Shown here piece after piece: positions 1 to 7,359 of a DNA stretch of 10,373 nucleotides. Position numbers and translations under genes: made by a program. The notes below the pieces were generated by a model. That model did no database searches, was not told the origin of the DNA, and saw only the letters and a list, made by a program, of their open reading frames with translations. Numbering within the stretch: position 1 is the first letter of the stretch; the number at the start of each line of letters is the position of its first letter. Origin of the DNA: an uncultured Eubacteriales bacterium (GTDB lineage: Bacteria; Bacillota; Clostridia; Oscillospirales; Acutalibacteraceae); assembly GCA_934454845.1 (NCBI GenBank), contig CAKSGV010000031.1:1-10373 (forward strand), in the 5' to 3' direction.

Positions 1-22
1 AAAAATTCAAAAACCGTTACAA

Positions 23-59
23 AAAAATCGAACCTCACATATTGTGAAGTTCGATTTTT
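23..59. terminator. Strong hairpin with A-tract and T-tract, bidirectional terminator
   Basis: An 11-bp stem (23-33 with 49-59) continues, after one C/A mismatch (34/48), into a 5-bp stem (35-39 with 43-47) closed by a 3-nt TAT loop. One strand ends in five T and the opposite strand in seven T, so it can act as an intrinsic terminator in both directions. Read leftwards it ends the dpaA-dpaB transcript, about 40 nt past the dpaB stop. Read rightwards it would end a gene lying left of the window. It directly abuts the 21-bp repeat at 59-79, so it may belong to a mobile element on the left rather than to dpaB. Confidence 0.8.
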
Positions 60-79
60 CTTAACTTAATGACATTGCC
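59..79 (-). repeat. 21-bp repeat, left copy (inverted relative to 10296-10316)
   Basis: The minus strand here is identical over 21 bp to the plus strand at 10296-10316; the shared core is caatgtcattaagtta. Identity stops sharply at both ends: the flanks (57-58 and 80-84 against 10317-10318 and 10291-10295) differ. It lies between the terminator hairpin and the end of dpaB. If it is a terminal inverted repeat, it would be the right end of an element located to the left of position 79. Confidence 0.75.
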
Positions 80-99
80 TTTTTAAGGGAGATATTTTT

Positions 100-681
100 T
101 TACTTTTTCTCTACAACAACCGGTTGCAGCTGTTTGCCAATTAAGGCTTGATTAACAGCTTCTGTAAGCTTAGTAAAATCACAAACAAGCGAATTGTTTT
201 TGCCGAAAGGATCGTCTTGCCTATAAGGCACAAAGAAGATGTTTTTCATATTTTGAAGTAATCCTATGTTTTTATAGGAGGCGCCTAAAGCGTCGTTGGT
301 AGCGAGCGCCAGCACAACGGGGTTATTGTTTCTAAGACCGGCTTTTACAGCCATAGTAACGGGAGTGTCTGTGATTCCGAGCGCTATTTTTGCGGCTGTG
401 TTTCCCGTGCAGGGAGAAACAACTATTAAGTCAAGCAGATTTTTTGGCCCTATCGGCTCCGCTTCAACAATTTCGTGAATGATTTTGTTATGACATACCT
501 CTTCAACTTGGTTTTTGAGATCGTCTGCTTTGATAAATCTTGTATCTGTATTGTAAACAATTTCCGACATTATAGGAATTATATTTGCTTCGGTTTTTGC
601 AAGTTCTTTTAAAGCTTCAAGAGATCTTTTAACAGTGCAAAAGGACCCGCAGAAAGCATAGCCTATATTGATTTTTTTCAA
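100..681 (-). CDS. dpaB: Dipicolinate synthase subunit B (flavoprotein subunit, SpoVFB family)
   Basis: A 193-aa protein of the flavoprotein/decarboxylase-like fold that partners DpaA. Together they oxidise the dihydrodipicolinate-pathway intermediate to dipicolinic acid in the mother cell, for loading into the spore core. Visible signatures are the N-terminal GYAFCGSFCT segment (residues 7-16), the SPCTGNTAAK loop (89-98) typical of flavin-binding family members, and a C-terminal VPYRQDDPFGK segment. The start codon is TTG (679-681): the frame has no nearby ATG, and a GGAGG sits 8 nt upstream inside the last codons of dpaA. The start overlaps the dpaA stop by 4 nt (TTGA), so translation is probably coupled. 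Length is usual for the family (about 200 aa). No dapA, asd or dapG gene, which accompany this pair in Bacillus, lies nearby. The identification is confident. Confidence 0.95.
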   Translation of the reverse strand: MKKINIGYAFCGSFCTVKRSLEALKELAKTEANIIPIMSEIVYNTDTRFIKADDLKNQVEEVCHNKIIHEIVEAEPIGPKNLLDLIVVSPCTGNTAAKIALGITDTPVTMAVKAGLRNNNPVVLALATNDALGASYKNIGLLQNMKNIFFVPYRQDDPFGKNNSLVCDFTKLTEAVNQALIGKQLQPVVVEKK

Positions 682-1463
682 AATATATCCCTCCGTAGTT
701 TTAATTGTCCGATAACGGTTTTAAAAATTACCTCTCCGGCGGTTTGAGGAGCAGTTTTACCCGGTATGCCGGGCAGTTTTATAATTTTTTCGTTTTTTTC
801 AGCGATACATCCGCGTGTGGAAAGATCAATGATGGGATTTTTTAAAAATCCGAGGTCTTCTTTGCAGAAAAGAGGCGCGTCAACTGTATTGAAAATCAAA
901 TCGAATCTATTTAAATTCTTTTTAAGATCAGAGCTTTCAAGATATTCACAGCTGTTTATCTCTATTTCAGCATAATCTCTCGGTTTTCTTGCGCTCACTG
1001 TTACAGCGGCGCCGAGAGCTCTTAATCTTGCTCTTAATGCTTTTCCTACGCGCCCATTGCCTATTACAAGCACTCTTGAGCCGAAAAGTGTTTTTTCGGT
1101 GGAATTTATCGCATAGGCGATAGCTCCCTCGGCTGTCGGTACGGCATTCAATATTGAAAACTCGTCAAGCTCGGAAATATCCGTGATATTTTCTTTTTCG
1201 CCACCGTAAAGAGAAGAGAAAATGATTGTTTTTTTGCAAACATTATCAAGTTCTTTTAAAGCAATTACCTTTTTTGTCAAAGGACAAAAAATGTTCACCC
1301 CGTCACGCGTGGTCGGAACAGGGAGTACTATTATATCCGCCTTTTGAATGCACCCTTTATCATTAATATGCAATCCGAGCGTTTCGGTTTCAAATCCGGC
1401 TTCCCTGAATTTTCTTTCCGCATATTCCGAGCGTTTATCTCCGCCTATAAGTAAAACTTTCAT
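678..1463 (-). CDS. dpaA: Dipicolinate synthase subunit A (NAD(P)-dependent subunit, SpoVFA family)
   Basis: A 261-aa Rossmann-type dehydrogenase subunit that works with DpaB to make dipicolinate, the calcium chelator that dehydrates and protects the spore core. The N-terminal domain begins with a KVLLIGGDKR strand-loop. The conserved NAVPTAEGAIAYAI segment is at residues 106-119. The dinucleotide-binding loop VLVIGNGRVGKAL is at about 131-143 and is followed by RALGA, as in family members. I chose the ATG at 1461-1463: an AGGTG lies 9 nt upstream, whereas the in-frame ATG at 1479-1481 would overlap that ribosome binding site and has none of its own. It is somewhat shorter than Bacillus SpoVFA (about 297 aa). 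It lies downstream of cca but is separated from it by a terminator hairpin, so it probably has its own promoter. Confidence 0.95.
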   Translation of the reverse strand: MKVLLIGGDKRSEYAERKFREAGFETETLGLHINDKGCIQKADIIVLPVPTTRDGVNIFCPLTKKVIALKELDNVCKKTIIFSSLYGGEKENITDISELDEFSILNAVPTAEGAIAYAINSTEKTLFGSRVLVIGNGRVGKALRARLRALGAAVTVSARKPRDYAEIEINSCEYLESSDLKKNLNRFDLIFNTVDAPLFCKEDLGFLKNPIIDLSTRGCIAEKNEKIIKLPGIPGKTAPQTAGEVIFKTVIGQLKLRRDIF

Positions 1464-1472
1464 CTTTATCAA

Positions 1473-1477
1473 CACCT
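1473..1477 (-). promoter_or_regulatory. Ribosome binding site fixing the dpaA start
   Basis: Minus-strand AGGTG with 9 nt to the ATG at 1463. It abuts the upstream in-frame ATG (1479-1481), which argues against that longer start. Confidence 0.6.
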
Positions 1478-1489
1478 GCATAAAAAATA

Positions 1490-1521
1490 CGCCATAGAAG
1501 TTTATATAACATTCTATGGCG
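1490..1521 (-). terminator. Intrinsic terminator of cca
   Basis: A perfect 10-bp stem (1490-1499 with 1512-1521, cgccatagaa pairing with ttctatggcg) with a 12-nt AT-rich loop. On the minus strand it is followed by TATTTTTTA. It starts 15 nt after the cca stop codon and ends before the dpaA ribosome binding site, so it should separate cca transcription from dpaAB. Its T-tract lies inside the dpaA leader. Confidence 0.75.
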
Positions 1522-1537
1522 CAGTTATCTTTTAAGT
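1510..1537 (-). promoter_or_regulatory. Possible mother-cell sigma (sigma-K or sigma-E type) promoter for dpaAB
   Basis: On the minus strand an AC dinucleotide (1537-1536) is followed, after 17 nt, by CATAGAATG (1518-1510). The sigma-K consensus is AC, 16-17 nt, then CATAnnnTA; this has one mismatch. The same -10 also matches the sigma-E -10 CATACAnT at all but one position. The start site would fall about 40 nt before the dpaA ATG. In Bacillus the spoVF operon is sigma-K dependent. The motif is short and overlaps the cca terminator stem, so chance is a real alternative. Confidence 0.35.
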
Positions 1538-2697
1538 TACCCGGATTTTATTATTTCAAATAATTTATCTTTATTATTAAGCTTTGGATTATCGGTTATC
1601 TTTTCAAGGAGAAAATCCAGCGTTTCGCCGATCTCTTTACCTTTAATGCCGATGTTTTTCAGATCGTCACCGTTTATTTTCAAGTCCTTTATTTCATAAG
1701 GTTCGCGGTTTTCAATGATTTTGTTATACTTTAAAATATAAGAACTTATATCTTCGTTTAAAATATTTTTTTTATAATCCAAATAAAGAATAAAATTATT
1801 TTTATTTTTAAGCTTTTTTAAATTTCTTTTAATTTCATTGATATCAAGTTCTGATTTTAATATTTCAAAATCATTAAAATCAGATAAAAATTTGTTACTT
1901 AATTTAAGCGCTTTGCAGGTTTTAAAAACATCTGCACCGCAAATATTTAAAAAAGCATACAGTCTTATTTCGGGATTTAAAGTAAGCTCTTTAATTCTTG
2001 CGAGCCCTTCGCAGTCTGTAATATCTAAAAATTCAAATCCTCCTTTTTTAATAAGGGACTCTAATGCTTCCGGATTTTGCCCCAAAAGAGTTTTTATCAA
2101 TTCTGTGCTTATTCTTTCCTCACTTATCTCGGATATTTTGCCGCAAAGTTCAAGAGCCGCATTTTCCGTGTCTTTATCTATAGAAAAGTTTAAAACAGAT
2201 TTAAATCTGAAAAGTCTTAAAATTCTTAAAGCGTCTTCCTTAAATCTTTTTGTGGGATTTCCCACGGCACGGATTATCTTATTTTTAATATCCTCGGTTC
2301 CGTTAAACGGATCGCAAAATCCTTTTTCAGGATTAAAAGCTATGGCATTCATAGTGAAATCGCGCCTTTTAAGGTCTTCCTCAATATTATTTATAAATAC
2401 CACTTTGTCCGGATGCCTTGAATCGGAATATCCAAATTCACTGCGAAATGTGGTTACTTCAAAAGGCTTATTTCCGATAATAACTGTTACTGTTCCGTGC
2501 TTAATTCCTGTATCCGCAGTGCTTTTAAATATTGATTTAATTTCGGAAGGCATGGCAGAAGCAGTAATATCATAATCGTGAGGTACTATGCCCATAATTT
2601 TATCTCTTACGCAACCTCCGACGATATATGCCTCATATCCGTGCGATATAAGTTCGTCGATTATAAATTTTACTTCTTTCGGCAATACTTGATTCAT
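1537..2697 (-). CDS. cca: CCA-adding tRNA nucleotidyltransferase (class II)
   Basis: A 386-aa template-independent polymerase that builds or repairs the CCA 3' end of tRNAs. Motifs are in the expected order: GG-x-VRD (residues 27-32), the metal-binding DYD (Asp41 and Asp43), the KRRDFTMNA motif (110-118) for sugar/nucleotide contact, the base-template motif EDALR (Glu154, Asp155, Arg158), and the neck-region EERISTEL (193-200). The C-terminal body is Lys/Asn-rich and ends in the conserved tail segment (about 339-383) seen in Bacillus-type enzymes. Length matches Bacillus/Geobacillus CCA enzymes (about 400 aa), and no intact HD phosphohydrolase motif is visible. All three nucleotide-addition motifs are present, favouring full CCA addition, although a poly(A) or CC-only enzyme cannot be excluded from motifs. 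The start ATG has only a weak AGGA 11 nt upstream. It is divergent from murC and ends at its own terminator. Confidence 0.93.
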   Translation of the reverse strand: MNQVLPKEVKFIIDELISHGYEAYIVGGCVRDKIMGIVPHDYDITASAMPSEIKSIFKSTADTGIKHGTVTVIIGNKPFEVTTFRSEFGYSDSRHPDKVVFINNIEEDLKRRDFTMNAIAFNPEKGFCDPFNGTEDIKNKIIRAVGNPTKRFKEDALRILRLFRFKSVLNFSIDKDTENAALELCGKISEISEERISTELIKTLLGQNPEALESLIKKGGFEFLDITDCEGLARIKELTLNPEIRLYAFLNICGADVFKTCKALKLSNKFLSDFNDFEILKSELDINEIKRNLKKLKNKNNFILYLDYKKNILNEDISSYILKYNKIIENREPYEIKDLKINGDDLKNIGIKGKEIGETLDFLLEKITDNPKLNNKDKLFEIIKSG

Positions 2698-2751
2698 AAG
2701 CTTTTTATTCCTACTTTCAAAAAAACAGTTTATTTTTTATAATAAATGTTG

Positions 2752-2757
2752 TATAAT
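2752..2757 (+). promoter_or_regulatory. -10 element of a probable murC-operon promoter
   Basis: A perfect TATAAT lies 40 nt before the murC ATG in the AT-rich divergent region 2698-2797. At 17 nt spacing the -35 (2729-2734, TTTATT) is poor, matching TTGACA at about three positions. The region must also contain the cca promoter in the opposite direction, but I could not pick a convincing pair of hexamers for it. Confidence 0.45.
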
Positions 2758-2783
2758 ATAAAGTGTATGTTTATTTATAAAAA

Positions 2784-2787
2784 GAGG
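2784..2787 (+). promoter_or_regulatory. Ribosome binding site fixing the murC start
   Basis: GAGG with 10 nt to the ATG at 2798. The in-frame TTG at 2789 is only 1 nt away and cannot use it, so the ATG is the better start. Confidence 0.65.
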
Positions 2788-2797
2788 TTTGATATAT

Positions 2798-4171
2798 ATG
2801 AAAGAATTAAGGACCGAAGATAAAATTCTTACAAATATTAAAAGAGTTCATATGATAGGTATCGGCGGTAGCGGAATGTGCCCTTTGGCTGAAATTCTTC
2901 ATTCAAAAGGATATGAGCTCACAGGATCCGATAACAATGAGAGCGATCCTTTAACCAGAGTTAAAAATCTCGGCATAAAGGTTTATATGGGGCATAGTTC
3001 GGAAAATATAAAAGGCGCGGAGCTTGTAGTTTATTCGGCGGCAATTTCAGAAGATAATCCCGAAATCGTTGCCGCAAAAAGAAATAATATTCCTCTTATG
3101 GAGCGCTCGCACCTTTTAGGAGCACTTACACGACATTATGATAATGTTATAGGCGTTTGCGGAACTCACGGCAAGACCACCGTTACATCTATGATAACAC
3201 AAATTCTCATTTTAAACAAGAAAAATCCGAGCGCAGTGATAGGTGGTAAGCTTCCGCTTATCGGATCAAACGGTACTGTCGGAACCTCGCAGACGCTCGT
3301 TTGCGAATCCTGCGAATTTGTCGATACTTTTTTGCAGATGTCGCCAGATGTTTCGGTGCTTTTAAATATTGATAACGATCACCTTGATTATTTCAAAACT
3401 ATGGATAATCTTGTGAATTCTTTTAGAAAATTCATTTCGATGTCGAAAAAATGCTATTATAACGGCGACGATAAGCTTTGTATAAAAGCGGCAAGCGATA
3501 TTGATGCCGAAACAGTTACATTCGGATTTAAAGATACGAACGATTACTATGCCGCTGATATAAAAAGCTCAAAATTCGGATTTTCGTTCGATGTAATAAA
3601 GGCCGGAGAAAAAATCGGCCATCTCGATATGCATATTCCGGGCAAGCATAATATCTTAAATGGGCTTGCTTCGTTCGCTGTATGTTCGGACTGTGGTGTT
3701 TCTCCAGAGGGCATAGCGCAGGCTGTGGAAAAATTCACGGGTGCCGGAAGAAGATTTGAATTTTTAGGCGATTATAACGGATTTACTCTAGCCGACGATT
3801 ACGCTCATCATCCCACCGAAATAACAGCCACTTTAAAAGCTGCAAAAGAGCTTAATTATTCTAAAGTAACAGCAGTTTTTCAGCCGTTTACTTTTTCAAG
3901 AACCGCACTTTTAAAAGACGATTTTATAAAAGCTTTATCAATAGCCGACAGGGTTATTATGACTCCTATAATGGGATCGAGAGAAGTTAATACTTATGGA
4001 ATTAAATCAGAGGATATCGCTCAAAAACTGCCTGACTGCGTTGTTTTAAGCGGATTTGAAAATATAGCAGATTATGTTATAAAAACAGCCGTTAAAGGCG
4101 AGCTTGTTATAACTATGGGCGGAGGAGATATTTATAAGGCGGCTCATATAATTCAGGAGAAGCTAAAATGA
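2798..4171 (+). CDS. murC: UDP-N-acetylmuramate--L-alanine ligase
   Basis: A 457-aa cytoplasmic Mur ligase that uses ATP to join L-alanine to UDP-MurNAc, the first step of the peptidoglycan stem peptide. The N-terminal UDP-binding domain has GIGGSGM (residues 21-27). The central domain has the ATP-binding P-loop GTHGKTT (122-128) and a NIDNDHLDYF segment typical of MurC. The C-terminal domain carries DDYAHHPTE (333-341), the MurC hallmark. Length is within the family range (about 430-490 aa). The start is the ATG at 2798, set by the GAGG upstream; a longer TTG start at 2789 is unlikely. It opens a tight run of four genes; its TGA stop overlaps the ATG of the next gene (ATGA). There is no ftsZ, murG or other cell-wall gene beside it, which makes the operon partners unusual for MurC. 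Confidence 0.97.
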   Translation: MKELRTEDKILTNIKRVHMIGIGGSGMCPLAEILHSKGYELTGSDNNESDPLTRVKNLGIKVYMGHSSENIKGAELVVYSAAISEDNPEIVAAKRNNIPLMERSHLLGALTRHYDNVIGVCGTHGKTTVTSMITQILILNKKNPSAVIGGKLPLIGSNGTVGTSQTLVCESCEFVDTFLQMSPDVSVLLNIDNDHLDYFKTMDNLVNSFRKFISMSKKCYYNGDDKLCIKAASDIDAETVTFGFKDTNDYYAADIKSSKFGFSFDVIKAGEKIGHLDMHIPGKHNILNGLASFAVCSDCGVSPEGIAQAVEKFTGAGRRFEFLGDYNGFTLADDYAHHPTEITATLKAAKELNYSKVTAVFQPFTFSRTALLKDDFIKALSIADRVIMTPIMGSREVNTYGIKSEDIAQKLPDCVVLSGFENIADYVIKTAVKGELVITMGGGDIYKAAHIIQEKLK

Positions 4172-5319
4172 AAACTATAAAACTTTATGACTCTGACGCT
4201 TATATTAAAGAATTCAGAGCAAATGTTTTATCATGCGAGAAGTTTAAATCGGGTTATAGGACTGTTCTTGATAAAACTGCATTTTTTCCAGAGAGCGGAG
4301 GACAATACGGCGACCGAGGATTTATAGATGATATAAAAATAACGGATACGCAGACGGAGAACGGAATAATTTATCATTATTCCGGGGAGCCCGTAGAAAT
4401 AAAAACAGATATTACAGCCCGAATAGATTTTGACAGGCGGTTTTCTTTTATGCAAAATCATTCGGGAGAACATATTGTTTCAGGTCTTTTTCAAAGCGAA
4501 TTTGGATATGAAAATATAGGATTTCATCTTTCCGAAGATTATGTTACCATCAATATAAATTTCTCACTTAATTATGAGAAAATTAAATATATCGAAACTC
4601 TCGCAAACAATGCTGTTTATAAAAATCTTAATGTAAAAGTATTTTTTCCAACTAAAGATGAAGCCGAACATATAAACTACAGGAGCAAAAAGGATATAAC
4701 TTCCGATTTGCGATTAGTGGAAATACAGGGAATAGATATCTGCGCTTGCTGTGCGCCGCATATTAAAAAGACAGGCGAAATAGGAATTATTAAACTTCTT
4801 GATTTTGAAAAAATCAAGGGCGGCACGAGAATTTATATGAAATGCGGAAATTTTGCGCTTGAAGATTATCGCAAAAAATATTTCGAAATAAAAAATATTT
4901 CCGATCTGCTTTCAGCAAAGTCTGACAGTGCAGATAAAGCCGTATTGCAGTTTGTAAAAAAAACAAATGAGCTTCAGGCTGAATATAAAGAACTTAAAAA
5001 GAAATATATTTTGCTTAAAACGGACCAAACGGCTGAAAGATGCTGTTTTCTTGAAGATTTTGATATGACCGATCTTCAGATCGCGGCTGACTCGGCTTAT
5101 AAAAAAACAGGTAACGGAGTTTGGTTTTTTTCAGGAAAAGATAATAGTTTTTCATTTTCCGTTTGCGAAAATGAAGATAAGCTAAACCGTGACTTTAAAG
5201 CTTTTTCCGAACACTTAAATGTAAAAGGCGGAGGAAGGAACGGAATAAGACAGGGAACTGTTAAAGAAAGCAAAGAAAAAATAAAAAATTATATCGGGAG
5301 ATATTATGGATTGGATTGA
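4168..5319 (+). CDS. Alanyl-tRNA editing protein (AlaX-L type, with DHHA1-like tail)
   Basis: A 383-aa free-standing homologue of the AlaRS editing region, expected to hydrolyse mischarged Ser-tRNA(Ala) (or Gly-tRNA(Ala)) in trans in the cytoplasm. The N-terminal beta-barrel part has FFPESGGQYGDRG (residues 39-51), matching the AlaRS F-P-E-G-G-G-Q-D-G pattern. The zinc-site motifs are HSGEH (His98, His102) and CCAPH (Cys194, His198), equivalent to HxxxH and CxxxH of AlaRS. A charged helical, probably coiled-coil, stretch follows at about 265-290. The end has KGGGRNGIRQGTV (353-365), resembling the glycine-rich loop of the DHHA1 domain. There are no aminoacylation motifs, so it is not AlaRS. 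It overlaps murC by 4 nt and prmA by 14 nt, with GGAG 8 nt before its ATG. The family call is firm; substrate is inferred from the family. Confidence 0.9.
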   Translation: MKTIKLYDSDAYIKEFRANVLSCEKFKSGYRTVLDKTAFFPESGGQYGDRGFIDDIKITDTQTENGIIYHYSGEPVEIKTDITARIDFDRRFSFMQNHSGEHIVSGLFQSEFGYENIGFHLSEDYVTININFSLNYEKIKYIETLANNAVYKNLNVKVFFPTKDEAEHINYRSKKDITSDLRLVEIQGIDICACCAPHIKKTGEIGIIKLLDFEKIKGGTRIYMKCGNFALEDYRKKYFEIKNISDLLSAKSDSADKAVLQFVKKTNELQAEYKELKKKYILLKTDQTAERCCFLEDFDMTDLQIAADSAYKKTGNGVWFFSGKDNSFSFSVCENEDKLNRDFKAFSEHLNVKGGGRNGIRQGTVKESKEKIKNYIGRYYGLD

Positions 5320-6223
5320 AATTAAGGCTTCTGTTCCGACATCAAAAACAGACGAGACGGCGGCAATAGCGAATATGACCGTGCCTTACGGGATTTATAT
5401 AGAAGATTATTCAAATTTAGAGTCTGATGCCGAAGAAATAGCTCATATTGATCTTATCGATGAAGAGCTTGTTAAAAAAGACAGAACGCATTCTATTATA
5501 CATATTTATTTTGATAAAGAAGAAAATGTCAGCGAAGCGGTGGAGTTTTTAAAATTAAGAATGAATGCGGCCGGTATCGACTTTAATATTGAAAAAGATA
5601 CAGTTGACGATAACGCGTGGAATGAAAATTGGAAAAAGCATTTTAAAGCCTTTGAGATAGGCAAGAAAATCGCTGTAACTCCGAGCTGGGAAAAATATAA
5701 AAATTCAGATAACAGAACGGTCATTCATCTGGATCCCGGAACTGCTTTCGGCACGGGTACTCACGCGACAACTTCTATGTGTATCGAAGCTTTGGAAGAT
5801 GAGGTAAAAGGCGGAGAAAGCGTTTTGGATATAGGAACAGGGAGCGGAATTCTCGCTATTGCGGCTGTTCTTTTAGGAGCAAAAATCGCAAAGGGCATTG
5901 ATATTGATGAGCTTTCTGTTAAAACAGCCAAAGAAAACGCAAAAATAAACAAGGTGGATAATTTTACAGAATTCCAAGCCGGAGACCTTGCAGATAAGGT
6001 GACGGGGAAATTTGATATTATTTGTGCAAATATAGTTACGGATGTTATCATAAGACTCTTTGAAAATGTAAAATCATTTATGAAAAACAATACAAGACTG
6101 ATAATTTCAGGCATAATCGATTTAAGAGAAAATGATATCGAAAATGCGATTGAAAAGAGCGGTTTTGATATTATTAAAAAATTGCACCGCGGCGAGTGGT
6201 TTTGCTATATTTTGAAAAAATAA
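5306..6223 (+). CDS. prmA: Ribosomal protein L11 methyltransferase
   Basis: A 305-aa SAM-dependent methyltransferase that, by family, trimethylates lysines and the N-terminus of ribosomal protein L11. The N-terminal substrate-recognition domain (about residues 1-95) leads into the linker DNAWNENWKKHFKAFEIG, characteristic of PrmA. The catalytic domain has HLDPGTAFGTGTHATT (141-156), the SAM-binding loop VLDIGTGSG (173-181) and the NIVTDVI segment (from Asn242), which occupies the place of NILA in other PrmA proteins. The N-terminal half starts WIEIKASVPTSKTDE, as expected. Its ATG has GGGAG 5 nt upstream and lies inside the last codons of the preceding gene, suggesting coupled translation. 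Length is typical (about 300 aa). The related PrmC is often next to release factor genes because it methylates them; PrmA acts on L11, not on RF2. Confidence 0.95.
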   Translation: MDWIEIKASVPTSKTDETAAIANMTVPYGIYIEDYSNLESDAEEIAHIDLIDEELVKKDRTHSIIHIYFDKEENVSEAVEFLKLRMNAAGIDFNIEKDTVDDNAWNENWKKHFKAFEIGKKIAVTPSWEKYKNSDNRTVIHLDPGTAFGTGTHATTSMCIEALEDEVKGGESVLDIGTGSGILAIAAVLLGAKIAKGIDIDELSVKTAKENAKINKVDNFTEFQAGDLADKVTGKFDIICANIVTDVIIRLFENVKSFMKNNTRLIISGIIDLRENDIENAIEKSGFDIIKKLHRGEWFCYILKK

Positions 6224-6237
6224 TCGGAGGAATATCA

Positions 6238-7356
6238 ATGCTTGAATTTGAGCAGCTTAAATCAAGGCTCACTGCAAACGAGCAGGAAGTAAAAGATTTA
6301 AAAGACGCTATCGGTTACGATAAATTAAAAAGAGAGATAGAAGAGCTGGAGCTTAAAGCCGCAGCAGAAGGATTTTGGGATGATGTGGAGAATTCACAGG
6401 CAATCCTGCAGAAAACAGGAAAGCTTAAAAATAAGGTTGAAACTTATAATAATATCGTTTCTTCTTACGAAGATTTAAGCGTGCTTATCGATATGGGCGA
6501 CGAAGAGGAAGACTTATCGTTTGTTGATGAGATCTCACAGTCGATAGATGTTCTTGAAAAAGATCTTGCCGCTTTAAGACTTCAAACTCTTCTAACCGGA
6601 GAATATGACGCTAATAACGCTATTCTAACATTCCACGCCGGTGCCGGAGGCACAGAGGCAATGGATTGGGTATCTATGCTTGTTAGAATGTACACCAGAT
6701 GGGGAGAAAGACACGGCCTGAATGTAAAAGTGCTTGATTTTCTTGACGGCGACGAGGCAGGACTTAAAAGCGCAACTGTTCTTATGGAGGGAGAAAATGC
6801 CTACGGTTATTTAAAAAGCGAATCGGGCATTCACAGACTTGTCAGAGTTTCTCCTTTTGATGCTTCGGGAAGAAGACACACTTCATTTGCCTCTATAGAG
6901 GTAATGCCCGAAATTACCGACGATGTGGATATAGAAATTAAAGACGAAGATGTTAAAATGGATGTTTTCAGATCTTCCGGTGCGGGCGGTCAGCACATTA
7001 ATAAGACCTCTTCGGCTGTTAGACTTACTCATATTCCGACAGGGATTGTTGTGGCCTGCCAGAATGAAAGAAGTCAGTTTCAAAACAGGGACCAGGCTAT
7101 GAAAATGCTTAAATCCAAGCTTCTTGAAATAAAAGAAAAAGAACATCTTGAAAAAATCGAGGATATTAAAGGCGTTCAAAAAGAGATTGCGTGGGGATCG
7201 CAGATAAGATCCTATGTATTTATGCCTTATACAATGGTAAAGGATCACAGGACTAACTTTGAATCCGGAAATATCAACGCTGTTATGGACGGCGATCTTG
7301 ACGGATTTATTAACGCATATTTAAAAGCAAGTTCTAAAGGCGAGCTTAAAGATTAA
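6238..7356 (+). CDS. prfB: Peptide chain release factor 2
   Basis: A 372-aa release factor that recognises UGA and UAA stop codons and triggers peptide release on the ribosome. The N-terminal helical domain is followed by a LLTGEYDANNAILTF start of the core. The codon-reading tripeptide SPF is at residues 205-207 and the catalytic GAGGQHINKT loop (GGQ at 250-252) is intact; it ends with WGSQIRSYVFMPYTMVKDHRT. The start at 6238 has GGAGG 7 nt upstream; longer in-frame extension back into prmA has no such site. The gene is one continuous reading frame: the CUU-UGA programmed +1 frameshift site, normally near codon 25, is absent, with GAT-GCC-like sense codons there (DAIGYDKLK). It is the last gene of the murC-alaX-prmA-prfB run and has no clear terminator. 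Confidence 0.97.
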   Translation: MLEFEQLKSRLTANEQEVKDLKDAIGYDKLKREIEELELKAAAEGFWDDVENSQAILQKTGKLKNKVETYNNIVSSYEDLSVLIDMGDEEEDLSFVDEISQSIDVLEKDLAALRLQTLLTGEYDANNAILTFHAGAGGTEAMDWVSMLVRMYTRWGERHGLNVKVLDFLDGDEAGLKSATVLMEGENAYGYLKSESGIHRLVRVSPFDASGRRHTSFASIEVMPEITDDVDIEIKDEDVKMDVFRSSGAGGQHINKTSSAVRLTHIPTGIVVACQNERSQFQNRDQAMKMLKSKLLEIKEKEHLEKIEDIKGVQKEIAWGSQIRSYVFMPYTMVKDHRTNFESGNINAVMDGDLDGFINAYLKASSKGELKD

Positions 7357-7359
7357 TTC

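Noticed and set aside
1838..2575. A 245-codon open frame on the plus strand, antisense to cca
   Set aside because: It lies wholly inside the well-supported cca gene, is rich in Ser/Leu/Ile as expected for an antisense frame of a Lys/Glu/Asn-rich gene, and has no recognisable domain.
6883..7248. A 121-codon minus-strand frame inside prfB
   Set aside because: It is a shadow of prfB with Phe/His/Tyr-rich composition and no family resemblance.
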